Positions 1-11,179 are shown, numbered from the stretch's first letter. The stretch is DNA of 64,000 nt from Macrotis lagotis (GCF_037893015.1 NC_133658.1:427581890-427645889), one strand, 5' to 3'. Made by a program: numbers and translations. Notes: generated from the letters alone by a model not told the origin.

Positions 1-178
1 CTGTGGAACTTCTAAGTTGTCATGGACTGGGATATTGTATCACTCGGTCTTTCTATGGGTTCTGCCCTGCTAAATTTTGGCTAGAGTCATAATTTGACAG
101 CTTTTGGAGTTTTTGGAGGAATGAGTTCCCCAGGAATTCCTGTCTTCATGCCGCCATTTTGGTTCTGCCCTCCAGGAT
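1..178 (-). mobile_element. L1 5' UTR, minus strand, runs off left edge
   Basis: Read on the minus strand, the segment starts near 178 with 'aaaatggcggcatgaagac' and continues through 'gcagaacccatagaaagacc' towards 'gacaacttagaagttccac'. This order matches the start of a marsupial L1 5' UTR, and the same motifs are seen, more decayed, at the 5' end of the L1 at 34.25 kb. The rest of the element lies outside the window. The two short open frames over 87-353 are chance frames. Confidence 0.6.
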
Positions 179-480
179 TTTTGAATATAAAACAGAGAAT
201 GTCAATGTTAGAAATAGCCTTAAAACATAGAACATTGGATTTGAACAAGAAATTAGATTTAAAATTATGGAACAAAGAAAGTGAAAGGAAAAATTTTTTT
301 TCAGAAATTATGTAATTCAATCCATATACCAAATCATTAAATACCTTCTGCATAATTCCTAATAAGTGGTCATCCTAAATTCCATTTTAAAGACCTTTAA
401 TAATGAACATCTTACCTCTACTTTAAGATAGCCCCTTCATCTACTGAAAAGTAAAGAGGATGGCTATGCTTATAGTAAAA
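179..480. other. No recognisable feature
   Basis: AT-rich sequence without a repeat or coding signal that I can name. Confidence 0.4.
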
Positions 481-790
481 AATAATAATAATAATAGCTA
501 GTATTTAGTGTTTCACTTTATCTTATTTTGATGCAACAACTTTATCCATATAACTACCATATTATATAGTTATAGCTATACAAATAATTCCCTTCTGCAT
601 TTTCCAATGGTAACCCTTTAAATAGTACACAGAATCATAAAATGTTGAAATTAGAATGACTTTACTTCACCTTCTTTAGAGAAAAATGGTGCCCAGAGGG
701 GTAACACAACTGCCAAAGGTCACACAATCAGTAAATGATAGTCAAACCTAAACCCAAATTTTCCTTCTTTAACTGACTAGGTCTCTTTCT
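481..790 (-). repeat. Old MIR/THER1-type SINE remnants
   Basis: An (aat)n run followed by 'agctagtatttagtg' and later 'cccagaggggtaacacaactgccaaaggtcacac' fragments match the antisense 3' half of MIR-like CORE-SINEs. Highly diverged; there may be two copies. Confidence 0.45.
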
Positions 791-1540
791 ATAACCCCAC
801 AGCAATTCTACTCCTAATTCTTCTCTAAGTTTAATAGTTTCTTCAATTGATTCTCAAATAATTTCTGGTGCCCTCTAAATCCTGGCCACCTTCCTCTGGA
901 AGCATTCCAGATAGTTAATGTACCTTAAAAAGTATATTTATATTTAAATAGCTTAAAATATACTATTAATGAAAGAAAATGGTTTATTGACATCTTCCTA
1001 GGGTCATGGATCCTTTCTTGTCAAATATAGACATAATTAACCATCCAATATCAGGCTCCACGTCTTTTGTAATATGCTTTAAGGCTCACTGAAAAATATT
1101 TCTAATATCTTTCTGTTAATAGTGTATTTAAGGGGTCATGTAAGGGTAAGACTGGGAGGATTAAGAGATTTGGTTTCTTCCTGAGGTCTTTGTTGTGAGG
1201 AACCAAAGAAGCTATAAAAAAAGATATATTCAGTTTTAGCCAGATAGCTCAACTGCACAGCACTACAAGAACCAGAGGAAAGAGAAACATCTGGCCAGAA
1301 AGCTCACTTGTTTATGAAAAATAGTAAGAAGGGGAGGAGGAAGAAAAGACTTATTCAACCTCAACCTCCCTAGTTCTCCATGCCAAAATTAAACCTAACA
1401 TTAAAAACAATGAGAAAGTTTGAAAGCCAGGTGGCCACAAAGGCAAGGAATAAAACCCATAATGCAAAAACAGTGTAGATGTTTATAGTGTTTGAAGGTC
1501 AGCAAAGCAATTTCTTCAGTGGAAGAGAGGTCATGCTTTT
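791..1540. other. No recognisable feature
   Basis: Unique-looking AT-rich sequence. No open frame above background and no clear repeat. Confidence 0.35.
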
Positions 1541-1750
1541 ATTTTAGGTCCCATTTTACAGATGAAACTGAAGCTCAGATAGATGGATAGACTTTTTCCC
1601 GGAGATTTTTGTGTATGAAGAAACCATATAAACCAAAGCCTTCAATTTATATATGAGTTAACTAAGACCCACAGAGTCCATAGGGAGATAATAATCAAGC
1701 CCAGATCTAACTCCAAGTCCAGGGCTCTTTCCTCTTTGCTATCTTTTCTT
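1541..1750 (-). repeat. Two MIR-type SINE fragments, antisense
   Basis: 'cattttacagatgaaactgaagctcag' near 1555 and 'gagttaactaagacccacag' to 'cagatctaactccaagtccagggctc' (1650-1730) are antisense MIR 3' segments. The first stretch is given in parts because it is broken by local changes. Confidence 0.4.
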
Positions 1751-2425
1751 TCTTACTCATAATCACCTTACTCATAACTATGGGAGCCAGAAAGTGAGCC
1801 CATATCTCTTGACCTTACTAAGTTCAATGTTGTTTCCACTATAGCAAGCTGCCTCCCACATCATATCTCTTACTGATTCCACTTACTTTCTTCCAAAGCA
1901 ATCTGCACAAAAAAAAGAAAAAAGGTCTTTAATGAGTAAATTATTTCCATCAGGAAGGTATACTTCCACCATCATTGTAAATTGGTATCTGGTTCTCCAC
2001 AACCAAACAGCCAAAAAACTTATTGATGAGCACATTTTCTAGTATTTAGTTTTCACAGTTGCAGACTAAAAAGGATTCTTCCCTTATACAGAAGATGGGA
2101 AGTGTTTAGATCTGAAGAAAGGTGATTTTTTTCTCCTAGAGTACAGGTAAAGGAGTTAACAAGCATAAAACAGGAGAATCATAGAAAGATTTCCCAAATT
2201 AAGCAACCATTCAGAATTGAATAAATGGTTTGTAAGGTCCAGGCAATAATGCTTTCAAAATTAAGGAAGCCTGAACTGAACTCCAGGGAAAAGGTAAATA
2301 ATTCATCTCACCCCATCCCCAAATTAGTGCAGAGCTCTGTACAAGGCAAACACCTAATAGTTATTTGCTGAATGACTGAATTCATACAAGAAAAGGAAAG
2401 AACATTGCCTTTGTTAAGCAGAAGG
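1751..2425. other. No recognisable feature
   Basis: Contains a short A-rich run near 1910 and possible SINE scraps (2330-2380 resembles an L2/MIR tail), none strong enough to name. Confidence 0.3.
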
Positions 2426-2630
2426 CATGATAGAATGATAATGAATGATAGATCTGATAGATCTGGAATTAAAAGACCAGGGTTCAAATCCTAATTTTGA
2501 CAAGCATGTAAGCTTAGCCAAGGCACTTTTCTCTGAGCCTCACTTTTTTCTTTCTATCCAATAAAGGACTTGCACAAGGTGACTTCTAAGACTTCCAATT
2601 CTAAAATCTTATGATGCTGTGAATGAATGG
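2426..2630 (+). repeat. THER1/MIR-type SINE
   Basis: 'agaccagggttcaaatcct' (tRNA-like B box), 'gagcctcac' and the tail 'tccaattctaaaatcttatg' appear in the order expected for a THER1-like CORE-SINE on the plus strand. Confidence 0.6.
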
Positions 2631-3269
2631 GCAGAGAGGGCTCTGCCTAGGCATGATTAGAAAACTCACTTTCTTTTCCCTGGTCTGCTACTGACTCACC
2701 CAGAATGCCTGGGCCAAGTTTTCTGGGCTGAAGACTTTCTCCTTAGGTAAAGCCAAGGAAAACAACAGACTTTGGTGCCTTTACCTCTTTTTCCCCCATG
2801 GATGTTAATGAGATTAACCGGCTAAGGTGGGTAAGGTGCTTTGCATTTCTTGGCACCTAATTGTCCTAACCCCAAGTATTAAGCCACCTGATTGAGAAGG
2901 TTGATTAAGGTCAGAAATTCTGCCCTGTGCTATGAAATTCTTTTGGTTCTGGGTAGAGAATGGATTCAATGACCTGATGTGAAAAGATAGTCTGCAGTTA
3001 CATCTCTAATTCTTAAGTGGGCTGTAAAACCATTGTCAAAATAGAATTGTCTTTAAACCTTATTTTTCAGATATCAGTTTTAGAGTCTAGCACTCCATAA
3101 AGATTCAAAAATCTTGTAATCTAAAATTCACTCATATGATCTTTAAAAAAATAAGTTGTAGAAGAAAAACATCCAAAATATCCTTTGCCTTTCTCCCCCC
3201 AAAAAGGCAAAATGTCAATCTATTTCATGTCCAGGGTGCATATGCTTCATAAGACAGCTAGGTAGCAGA

Positions 3270-3568
3270 CCTGCTCTGTACCATATGGAACAATTGTTCC
3301 AATGGCCAAAGGCAATTGAAGTAGGGGTTGTGGAGAGCTTAGAGCTTGGCCAGACATCAAAAGATGTCAAGATTATCTCCTGCATCCGGGTCATCGCCCT
3401 GACTTTTGTCTTGCCATTGGACTTTGATGGTTCTGGAAGAGAGAGTGATGACTTGGAGCAAGTCTGCTCACATAAATCTAATTCACAACCAATTCAAGAC
3501 ATCACCTGCAATCCAACATCATGATGTTATTTATTCTCTTCAAGAACAAAGGACAAACAACAACTATA
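3270..3568 (+). mobile_element. RTE-tailed SINE (RTESINE-like)
   Basis: Holds the family blocks 'ccattggactttgatg', 'tctggaagagagagtgatga' and 'gacatcacctgcaatcc', and ends with 'caaaggacaaacaacaac', the tail shared with RTE LINEs. The 79- and 60-aa frames over it are by-products of the repeat. Confidence 0.65.
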
Positions 3569-3665
3569 GGCCAGCATTTTGTACATAAGGAGAAACAAAA
3601 GATACTCTCTGCTCTCAAAGAGCTCACAATCTAACAAGTGAAACTATGTGAAATTATGTATAGGC
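3569..3665 (-). repeat. L2 LINE fragment, antisense
   Basis: 'tactctctgctctcaaagag' followed by 'ctcacaatctaac' is the antisense L2 3' region. Confidence 0.45.
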
Positions 3666-3770
3666 AAGATAAAGACAGGATATTTGTGGTGATCTCTGAG
3701 GTAAGGCACTGGTATTAAGGAATATTGAAAAAAGATTCTTTCAGAAAATGGAGGAAAATGGAAAAGGGAG

Positions 3771-3771
3771 A

Positions 3772-3844
<73 letters not shown>

Positions 3845-3890
3845 AAGGAGGAAGGAAAGAAGAAAGGAAGAAAGAAAGAAAAGATAGATG
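3771..3890. repeat. (AG)n microsatellite with purine-rich flank
   Basis: Uninterrupted AG dinucleotides run from about 3779 to 3841, followed by ggaa/aaag imperfect repeats to 3890. The open frames on both strands here encode only repeated Arg-Glu or Leu-Ser and are artefacts of the array. Confidence 0.95.
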
Positions 3891-4202
3891 ATAGATATAT
3901 CTATCCATCCAGCCAAACAAAAGACAGAAATGATCTTTATAAGAATGGAACCTAACTCTATACACATACAGCTGATTTGTAAGGTCTCTATTCTGCGATT
4001 CAAAAGTTCACACATGCTTCTCTTGATTGCTTCTCTCTTTTCCTTATAATTTCTACAAATCTGAAGAAGTTCCTTCTCCATTTTAGTCAGTCAGGACTTA
4101 ATTATTTCTTTTTTAGCACCCAGTGTCACAAGGTAATCCCTCAAAAAAATTACTCTAAACTTGAGGGAGAGTTATATTTTATCTGTGTGGGAGGAAGCAT
4201 GG

Positions 4203-4465
4203 TATAATAATGATAATGATGATAAAGAGCTAACATTTATTTAGTGCAATCTATGTGCCAAATACTTTGTTAAGCATTTTATTATTACTATCTCATTGAT
4301 CCTCCCAATTCTTTGGAAATAGGTTCTATTATTATCCTTAAATTACAAATGAGGAAATTGAGAAAACAGGGGTTAAGTGACCCAGGGTCAGCTAGTAAAT
4401 GTTGGAGATCAGATTTGAACTTAGGTCTTCCTGACTTCAGGTCCAATATTCTATTCACTACCTTA
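4203..4465 (-). repeat. MIR/MAR1-type SINE, nearly full, antisense
   Basis: From 'agctaacatttatttagtgc' through 'atgaggaaattgagaaaaca' to 'gaacttaggtcttcctgac', the whole antisense CORE-SINE order is present. Confidence 0.7.
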
Positions 4466-4479
4466 CATTCATAGCAGAT

Positions 4480-4670
4480 ATATTGCCCAACCTGTAATCA
4501 GGAAAATTCAAATCTACAGACATATACTAGCTACATGAATATGGATAAGTCACCTAATTTTTCTGTTTCAGCTTCCTCAGACTTACCTCACAGGGTTGTT
4601 CTAAGGACAAGTGAAATAACCCAAGTAAAATGCTTTACAAACCCTCTATGTTAGTTATTGCTCCTAATAA
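4480..4670 (+). repeat. MIR-type SINE, plus strand
   Basis: 'aaattcaaatctacagac', 'ggataagtcacctaatt', 'cagggttgttctaagga' and 'aaaatgctttacaaaccct' occur in sense MIR order, back to back with the preceding antisense SINE. Confidence 0.65.
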
Positions 4671-5389
4671 TATACCTCTGAAATCTCATAGCACTCTGTT
4701 TCCTCCTCACCAGTGTTTCAACATCTGCTGTCTTTAATGCTTTGGTAAGTTAAGATCTTATCAATAAGATCATCCTCTCCAATGGGGGCATAGCATCCTG
4801 TGCAATTCATATGCAACACCATCAACTCTCCAAAGAGTAAACTGCCTAATCCACAGGGCTAATCTTCTTATTCTTTTCATAATTCACGGATGGAAATGTA
4901 GCACTCAGCCTACCTCTCTTCACAGCCATATAGGTTCTTGCATCAGAGTGGCAAGTGTCTACAGAAGGGAAACAGCTGGGGGGAGGGGCTAACTTGCCAA
5001 GCATATTCCCCTGCTGTATTTAAGGAGCCTTGAGATCTTTTCTTGACCTTATTGACTTAACAGGAGAATTGAACAGGCTTGGGTCAGAAAAACTAGCCCC
5101 TGGGCGTGGTGAAGGAAAGAGTTTAGACAAAGAGTTAGGCTTAGGGTCAGAGAGCTTGAACAGGAGAGAGAACAGGGTGTGACTGTGAGTCAGTGCAGTG
5201 TGTTTGGGAGGCCAAGAATGGGAGTCCTGGTGGCTGGTGCCTTCCTTTGAGAGAGTGGGTGCTATGGTGAGATGAAAGCATGCACGCCTTGATTGAGCTT
5301 CTAGCCCACTCTGTGACTATGTTCAGATTCTGGATCTTTATGCAAAAGTATTGTTGCCAGTAGGAAGGGGAAATTATAAAATATCACAG
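4671..5389. other. Unique, comparatively GC-rich interval
   Basis: From about 4910 to 5340 base composition rises and a TATA-like 'tgtatttaagg' occurs near 5016. I recognise no repeat family and no coding frame. It could be unique regulatory DNA or an old element whose family I cannot name. Confidence 0.25.
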
Positions 5390-5570
5390 GGTCTTGGATT
5401 TAGAGATGGAAGAAACCATTTATTTTTAACTCTTAATTTTACAATTGAAACTGAGGTCCAGAGGAGATGAGCAATTTGCCTTAAGTCACATATATGGCAG
5501 AGACAAGATTTCAATCCAAATTATCCAATTTCAAAGCCAGCATTCATTCTGTAAAATCATGTCGCTTCAC
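5390..5570 (-). repeat. MIR/THER1-type SINE, antisense
   Basis: 'gatttagagatggaagaaac', 'ttgaaactgaggtccagagg' and 'gccttaagtcacatat' follow the antisense SINE order. The 102-aa open frame that starts here is accidental. Confidence 0.5.
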
Positions 5571-6202
5571 AAAAAGAGTCCAAGAGACCAATTAGAGTCT
5601 GAATATCTACTTGACATATTTCTGAGTTCCCTGTGGTCAATGAATAGAAAGAGAGACAGAGACAGGAAAACAAACAGAGACATAGGCAGAGACAAAGAGA
5701 CAGAAAGAGAGCCTCTGGGATACCTCATTCTGATATGTGAGATCTCCCCTTAGCTTGCCAAGCATGAGGTCCCCACACCACTTCAAGACTACAGCCACTG
5801 TCTAACCTCTTCTTCCAGGTCCCTTTAATGTCTTTATCTTCCTCTCATGTTTCTCTCCATTCATTAGCCTTTTTGCTTGTATATATCTATTTAATTCTCT
5901 TTCATCTCTACATAATTAGAATCTCCAAAGTAAGGTAAGATTGAAATGAGTGGCAATGAGTAAATATGTTTGTTTATGATACCTTGAGTATGTCATTTCT
6001 AGAACAGAAAGCATGCAGTTTGTCAGACCTTCAGTCTCACAATAAAGCAATGGCAGGGGCTCAAGCATTTGTTGAGATGCATACTCCTGGAATTCTAGGT
6101 CTCTGTCCTTATATTTGATGGTTGTTGGGGCGATTCACAAGGACAAAGTAGGAGGGAGATAGGCAATTATTGAGCAACTGGACTGTGACACTACAGAAAC
6201 AC

Positions 6203-6205
<3 letters not shown>

Positions 6206-6250
<45 letters not shown>
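6206..6250. repeat. (AC)n microsatellite
   Basis: About 22 uninterrupted AC units. Confidence 0.95.
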
Positions 6251-6254
<4 letters not shown>

Positions 6255-6784
6255 TCCTCCACAAGGGCATTGGTATTAGGAAAGGTAAATTGATTCTGAT
6301 CAGGAAAACTTTGTACACCTTGAATATCTAACTTAAATGAAATTGGCTGTCAGTTATTTGGTACATAGGAACCAATAGAGAGGTATCTTAACCAGTAGTC
6401 AAACATGGAGCTACTTTTGTTAGCCAGGGTCTAGTATCAGGCCTGTTCTCACAGAAATCTCACCAAGTATAAGACTGGCACCTTTGTGATTTCCCAAAGA
6501 AATTAGAAATTATTGATGATAAGTCTAAGAAATTAGGATCCAAGATACAACTCATATCTTCATTTCCATTGTCATTGAAATGTTCCATATATGCTGGTGA
6601 CATTACCATCTTACCCATGAAGTCATTTTCAAAAATCTCAGTCATCTTTGACTTAATAACTCTCACATTCATTTTTTTCCCCTCTCAACTCACACTGCCC
6701 AACATTTAGGTTAAGGCCTTCATAACCTCCCTAATGGCTTTCTGGCTGATTTCCTTGCCTCCCCTTCTCTACTCTCCTTCACCT

Positions 6785-6911
6785 TATAATCAATCAATCG
6801 ACAAGCATTTATTTGGCTCCTACTCTGTATCAGGACACTCTGCTATGGAGAGGTGCTAGATTCTAAGGGAACCATTCCATCAGGAGAAACAGCATGTACA
6901 TATACAAAGAT
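6785..6911 (-). repeat. L2 LINE 3' region, antisense
   Basis: 'aatcaatcgacaagcattta' and 'ctcctactctgtatcaggac' followed by 'catgtacatatacaaagat' are typical antisense L2 3' text. Confidence 0.55.
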
Positions 6912-7170
6912 ATAAGGTAGCTAGGTGTCAAAGTGGATAGAGTGCCAGACCTAGAGTCAAGAAGATTCTTCTTTCCGAGTTTAAATCTGACCTCAATCTC
7001 TAGTTATGTGACTCTGACCAAGTCACTTAAACCCTGTTTCCATCAGTTTCCTCTTCTATAATGTTATCCAGCAAAGGAAATGGCAAATCAACTACAGTTA
7101 TCTTTGCCAAGAAAATCCCAAATGGAGTCAAAAAGAGTCAGAAATGACTGAAAAACAGGTGAACAATGAA
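6912..7170 (+). repeat. MAR1-type marsupial SINE
   Basis: The tRNA-like head 'gtagctaggtgtcaaagtgg' leads through 'gtgactctgaccaagtcac' to 'atctttgccaagaaaatccc' and 'gagtcagaaatgactgaaaa'. Full length, moderately diverged. Confidence 0.8.
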
Positions 7171-7189
7171 ACACACATACATGTATAAA

Positions 7190-7560
7190 ATACACATAGA
7201 TTTGAGAGAGAAGTAACAAAGCAACCGGGCAGATCAGAAAAGACTTCAAGTAGAAATTAATACATAAGAAAGTAAGATATTCCACAGAGTAGATGAGGGA
7301 GTATAGTCCATGGATTCAGGACAGCAAATATAGATTCAGGGAGTTGGGAGTTGGAATAGCAAGATGCCCATTTTAGACAAACTGTACCATGTAAGAAGGT
7401 GAGTATTAGAGGATTAAGTTTTATGGATAAGTAGAATTCAAGTAATGAAAAGTTTTAAAAAACAAATAGAGAAGTTAATATTATTACATCTTAAAGGTAA
7501 TAAAGTACCACTTCATTTTATTTAGCATAAGAAGGGAAAATGGCATGCTCAGACTTGTAC
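7190..7560 (-). repeat. L2 internal fragment, antisense
   Basis: The stretch with 'gatcagaaaagacttcaagt' and 'aagtagaattcaagtaatg' resembles the antisense L2 body. Weakly supported. Confidence 0.3.
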
Positions 7561-7569
7561 CTCATAGAA

Positions 7570-8000
7570 GTATCCAAGTAATTTTTCTAATGTACTCCTC
7601 TAATCACATCAGTCCTCTCTTCAGAAACCTTTACTGTCTCCTCATTGCCTAAAACAAAGGCAGAGAACATACAGCCCAGGCAGGGTAGGCCATATAAGAT
7701 CCATGGTCTGGTGGTACCATGGCAACTGTAGGTAGGACTTAAAATTTATTTATCTAGGGGATTTTTATGGTTGAATTAATTAAGTATTTGACCAAATATA
7801 GCAGGTGAATGATGGTATAAATATCCAAATAGTCCTTTGCAGAAAAAAAATGTTCCTTTCCCCTGACCTAAAAAATATATATAAATTTCTCAGTCTTGTA
7901 TTTAAGACCCTTCACAATTTGACTCTAGCTTTATTTAACATGATTACATTTCATAGACTTCTTTTCATATACAATTTTCCAATCAAACCTGACTGGAGGA
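7570..8000 (+). repeat. L2 fragment split by a possible hAT-type MITE
   Basis: 'aatcacatcagtcctctctt' and 'cctttactgtctcctcattg' (7600-7650) resume as 'tatttaagacccttcacaat' and 'gactctagctttattt' (7900-7940), which are consecutive in L2. The intervening 7655-7880 piece starts 'gcagagaacatacagccc', reminiscent of a hAT (Charlie-like) end. The MITE identity is a guess; the L2 split is better supported. Confidence 0.4.
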
Positions 8001-8004
8001 AGGA

Positions 8005-8275
8005 ATAGAGAGATGGAAGAAGAAAGACAGACAGAGTCATACCAGAAAGAAAGAAGGATAGAAGGAAAGAAAGACAAAGAGGAGGAGAAGGAAGAAGAGG
8101 AAGAAGAAGAGGAGAAGGAGGAGGAAGAAGAGGAAGAACAAAGAGGATGACAACAATGATTCAGTTGATTACAAGGAGGAGAAGGATGATGATGAGGGCA
8201 AAGACAAGGAGGAGAACAAGAGGAAAATGAGGACAAGAATAAAGAGGAGACAAAGGAAGACAAAAAAAGGGAACT
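8005..8275. repeat. Purine-rich low-complexity tract
   Basis: Almost entirely A/G on the plus strand, with a 63-base stretch (8076-8138) that holds no pyrimidine. The open frame on the opposite strand encodes only Ser/Phe-rich sequence and is not a gene. Confidence 0.9.
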
Positions 8276-9030
8276 ACTTTAAGATTTACAAAGTTCTCCA
8301 CAAAGCCATCATCATGGTGTGAAAGTCACCCTGGTTTATGCTCAGAGATGCATGAATTCTATCAAGTTGAAAAAGTTATGAGGGTAGAAGTGAAAATGAA
8401 CCAGAATGCATAAGTGGATTTTTGTAGTGATGTTGTTGGAATAGCATTGAAGAGGTTGGTGGATAGTAAAGGTCACATAGCTTTCCAATGATCTGTGTAT
8501 ATTAACATAAATACTCATGTTCTAAATTTAAACTCTTTGTCTGATACACTGACCCCAAGATTGACAAATTACTGGAAGAATTGAGCCACATCAATATTAG
8601 ATCCAGAAGGAGTGAAGTGTTCTGGAGGAGGGTATTGAGTGAGTGGAAGTGAGGAGTCTAGACATTGCTGGATCACTAGCAAGTTTTCATTTCCATTGAA
8701 TCGTCACCTTTTGCTGTAGGCTGCTGTGCTAAATTTATGGGGATTGGCCTCAGTTATGAAGAAAGTAACAGATGTTGTTCAAACTTTAATTAATACATTT
8801 ACTGACTAAAATTTATTTTGGTGGAAAAAAGGGGCTGAAGTACATATTTATGATGCCAAAATACTGTCTACAATTGGTTTCATATTTTAATACCAAAATC
8901 CTTTGAAGCTGGATTAAAAAAAATGATGTTCAATTCATTTGCTGTGCTGGACTAAGCCCATCATATTTACCTTATTTAAAAAACAAAGACAAAAAACTAG
9001 TGTATGTCTATAAACATATTCAATTGTCAT
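8276..9030. other. No recognisable feature
   Basis: AT-rich unique sequence; a scrap near 8276-8300 could be a MIR piece. Confidence 0.3.
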
Positions 9031-9142
9031 TTCATTCAATAATTACAAAGTGTCTGTGCTAGGTGCTAAGGGGCTTCCAAAAGACATATAAATGTATATG
9101 TGTGTGTATATATATATCATAAATATCATAAATATTATACAT

Positions 9143-9165
9143 TATATATATATATATATATATAT

Positions 9166-9216
<51 letters not shown>
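9143..9216. repeat. Compound (TA)n-(GA)n microsatellite
   Basis: TA units at 9143-9168 join directly to GA units at 9170-9216. The short frames across it are artefacts. Confidence 0.95.
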
Positions 9217-9219
<3 letters not shown>

Positions 9220-9234
9220 AAAGGTAGGTTTCCT

Positions 9235-9490
9235 TCGCTACATTTTTGGAAGAGTATAGAGAAGATGGAACCCGTCCAAGAAAGGGTCATTAGGATGGGC
9301 AGAGGACTGGAAATCATGCCATGGAAGGATCAAATGAAGGAAATGAAAATGTTTAACCTGGAGAGAGAAAAAGCTAGACAGTATGGGGAAACAAGGAGTA
9401 GAGCAACATAGCTCTTCTAAAATATTTAAAGGGCTATCATTTGGCAGAGGGTTTGAAATCATTCAGCTTTCACCTGAGAACAGAATTAGG
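9235..9490 (+). repeat. CR1/L3 LINE fragment, copy 1
   Basis: 'cgtccaagaaagggtcatta', 'gactggaaatcatgccatgg' and 'gaaaatgtttaacctggaga' match the CR1/L3 segment just upstream of its 3' end. A second copy of the same segment lies at 10.79-11.16 kb. Confidence 0.55.
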
Positions 9491-9499
9491 GAAAATGAA

Positions 9500-9620
9500 T
9501 AGAACTTGAATAGACACTGATTTGATTTTCACAACAACCCTGGGAGGTAGGTGCATTTTCAGATAAGGAAACTGAGACAAACAGAAGTTAAGGGTTTGTC
9601 AAGGATTACATACACAATAA
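9500..9620 (-). repeat. MIR-type SINE fragment, antisense
   Basis: 'ttcacaacaaccctgggagg' and 'gataaggaaactgagacaaa' are antisense MIR blocks. An AT-rich low-complexity run follows to about 9760. Confidence 0.6.
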
Positions 9621-9821
9621 TAATATATATAATATATTATTAAATATGCATAGTATATTAGTATAATAGTAATTAATATACATGTATTATATATGGCACA
9701 TTAGGAAAATATATAATATATGAACATAATGTGTAATAATATGTATATTATATATATAAAAACATGATTAGGGTTCTGTAAGAGCTTGCTGAGAGGAAGC
9801 ATTGCATAGGAGATAGACCCT

Positions 9822-10040
9822 GTTATTATTCAATCCTGTCCAATCCTTCATAACTCTGAACCATCCATTGGTTTAGTGGATTTTTAGGCAAAGATACAAG
9901 AGTGGTTTATCGATTCCCTTCTTCAGTGGATAAACGCAAGCAGAGGTTAAGTGACTTGCCCAGGGTCACAGTTAGTATCTGAGGTCATATTTGAATTCAA
10001 GACCAGTGATCTATTCACTGTGCCATCTAACTGCCTCAGT
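9822..10040 (-). repeat. MAR1-type SINE, antisense
   Basis: 'ttttaggcaaagatacaaga', 'gaggttaagtgacttgccca' and 'attcactgtgccatctaact' occur in antisense MAR1 order. Confidence 0.7.
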
Positions 10041-10340
10041 AGATGGAACATTAGACTTCAAATGCAGAAGATTTGGGATTCAAATTCCATCTTTGATGAC
10101 AAGTATACATGGAGTGTGAATCAGATGAGCCAACCTACCCTTCTCATGCTCTATGCACTCCTCTACCTCAGGTTTTTGCAAGTTAGGTGATATTGGGCAA
10201 GCTACTTAAACTCTCTTAGTCTCAGTTTCCCCATTTGTAATATGAGAGTAATAATAACTGCAAGAGCTGCTAAGAGAATCGTGATATAATTTATATAACT
10301 GCTTCACAAACTTTAAAATATTAATGAAATATCAGTTATA
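10041..10340 (+). repeat. MIR-type SINE, plus strand
   Basis: 'aagatttgggattcaaattc', 'gatattgggcaagctactta', 'tctcagtttccccatttgta' and a 3' tail with 'cttcacaaactttaaaat' run in sense order. An internal stretch around 10090-10170 looks inserted. Confidence 0.6.
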
Positions 10341-10789
10341 ATTACTGGAGCTCAAAATTAAATTAACAATGATTGATTTTTCATTAAAGAAGTAATATAT
10401 TATAATGACAGAAAAGTCAGTCATGAAACCACATAAACCAAGTGAAGTCTTGCTTCCAGCATATATGGGCTATGTGATCCCAGGAAGGCCTCTAGAGAAC
10501 TTCCTAAGACCAGATGATGCACAGAAGTTACTAATCTGTGTCAGTGAAGGGAGCTTCTTAACCTTGAAGTATCCAGAACCAACGAAATTACAGATTCAGG
10601 CTCTAGTTTACCTAAGTAGTCTGGAAAGGATTTTCCAAGCAGACATTGAAACTTAGCTTTGAAGGACGAGTAGAAGCTCGGTGCCAGCAAAGACATTCTA
10701 GGTCAAAGGAGCAACAATCAAGTACATTGAGGTGAGAGCACAGAACAGCAAACAGGTAGATTGGATAGTGTCACCATTAGAATGTGGGA

Positions 10790-11165
10790 ATAAATTTCCT
10801 GTGCTGTTTTGGGAAGGGCCTAGAGAAGATGGAAACTGTCCAAGAAAGGATCACTAAGATGGGAAGAGGACTGGGAGGATCAGATGATGGAAATGGAAAT
10901 GTTTAACCTGGAGAGTGAAAGGTTAGAAAGTATGGGGAGACAAGAAAGAGAGCATCATAGCTCTACTTTTTTTTAAGGTGTTTTTTTTTTGCAAGGCAGT
11001 GGGGTTAAGTGGCTTGCCTAAGGCCACACAGCTAGGTAATTATTAAGTGTCTGAGGTCGGATTTGAACTCAGGTACTGCTGACTCCAGGGCCAGTACTCT
11101 ATCACTGTGCCACCTAGCCGCCCCCATCATAGCTCTTCTAAAGTATGAGAATAGAATTAAGGAAA
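10790..11165 (+). repeat. CR1/L3 LINE fragment, copy 2, split by a SINE
   Basis: Carries the same blocks as copy 1 ('gaagatggaaactgtccaag', 'ggaaatgtttaacctggaga'). It is interrupted at 10965-11124 by an antisense SINE and resumes with 'catcatagctcttc'. Confidence 0.55.
10965..11124 (-). mobile_element. WSINE1-like SINE, antisense, with TSD
   Basis: Reads antisense from 'tttgcaaggcagtggggtta' through 'acacagctaggtaattatta' to 'gtgccacctagccgccccc'. The 12-base duplication 'catcatagctct' flanks it at 10953-10964 and 11125-11136, exact on both sides, showing recent LINE-driven insertion. Confidence 0.9.
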
Positions 11166-11179
11166 ATGGATAGGAATCG

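Noticed and set aside
3644-4081. 145-codon minus-strand frame and its plus-strand mirror over the AG array
   Set aside because: The frame is mostly Leu-Ser repeats from the (AG)n array; array frames are open on several frames by necessity.
4910-5340. Possible solitary LTR
   Set aside because: A TATA-like motif alone is not enough; I could not see paired ends, a flanking duplication or a known family, so no such element is claimed.
6912-6990. tRNA-gene-like A and B boxes in many SINE heads
   Set aside because: They belong to tRNA-derived SINE heads with SINE bodies and tails; no cloverleaf with a proper acceptor stem was seen.
7931-8263. 110-codon Ser/Phe-rich minus-strand frame
   Set aside because: Translation of a purine-rich low-complexity tract; no start context or homology.
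10405-10656. 83-codon plus-strand frame
   Set aside because: No recognisable domain; ordinary composition; length expected by chance in 64 kb.
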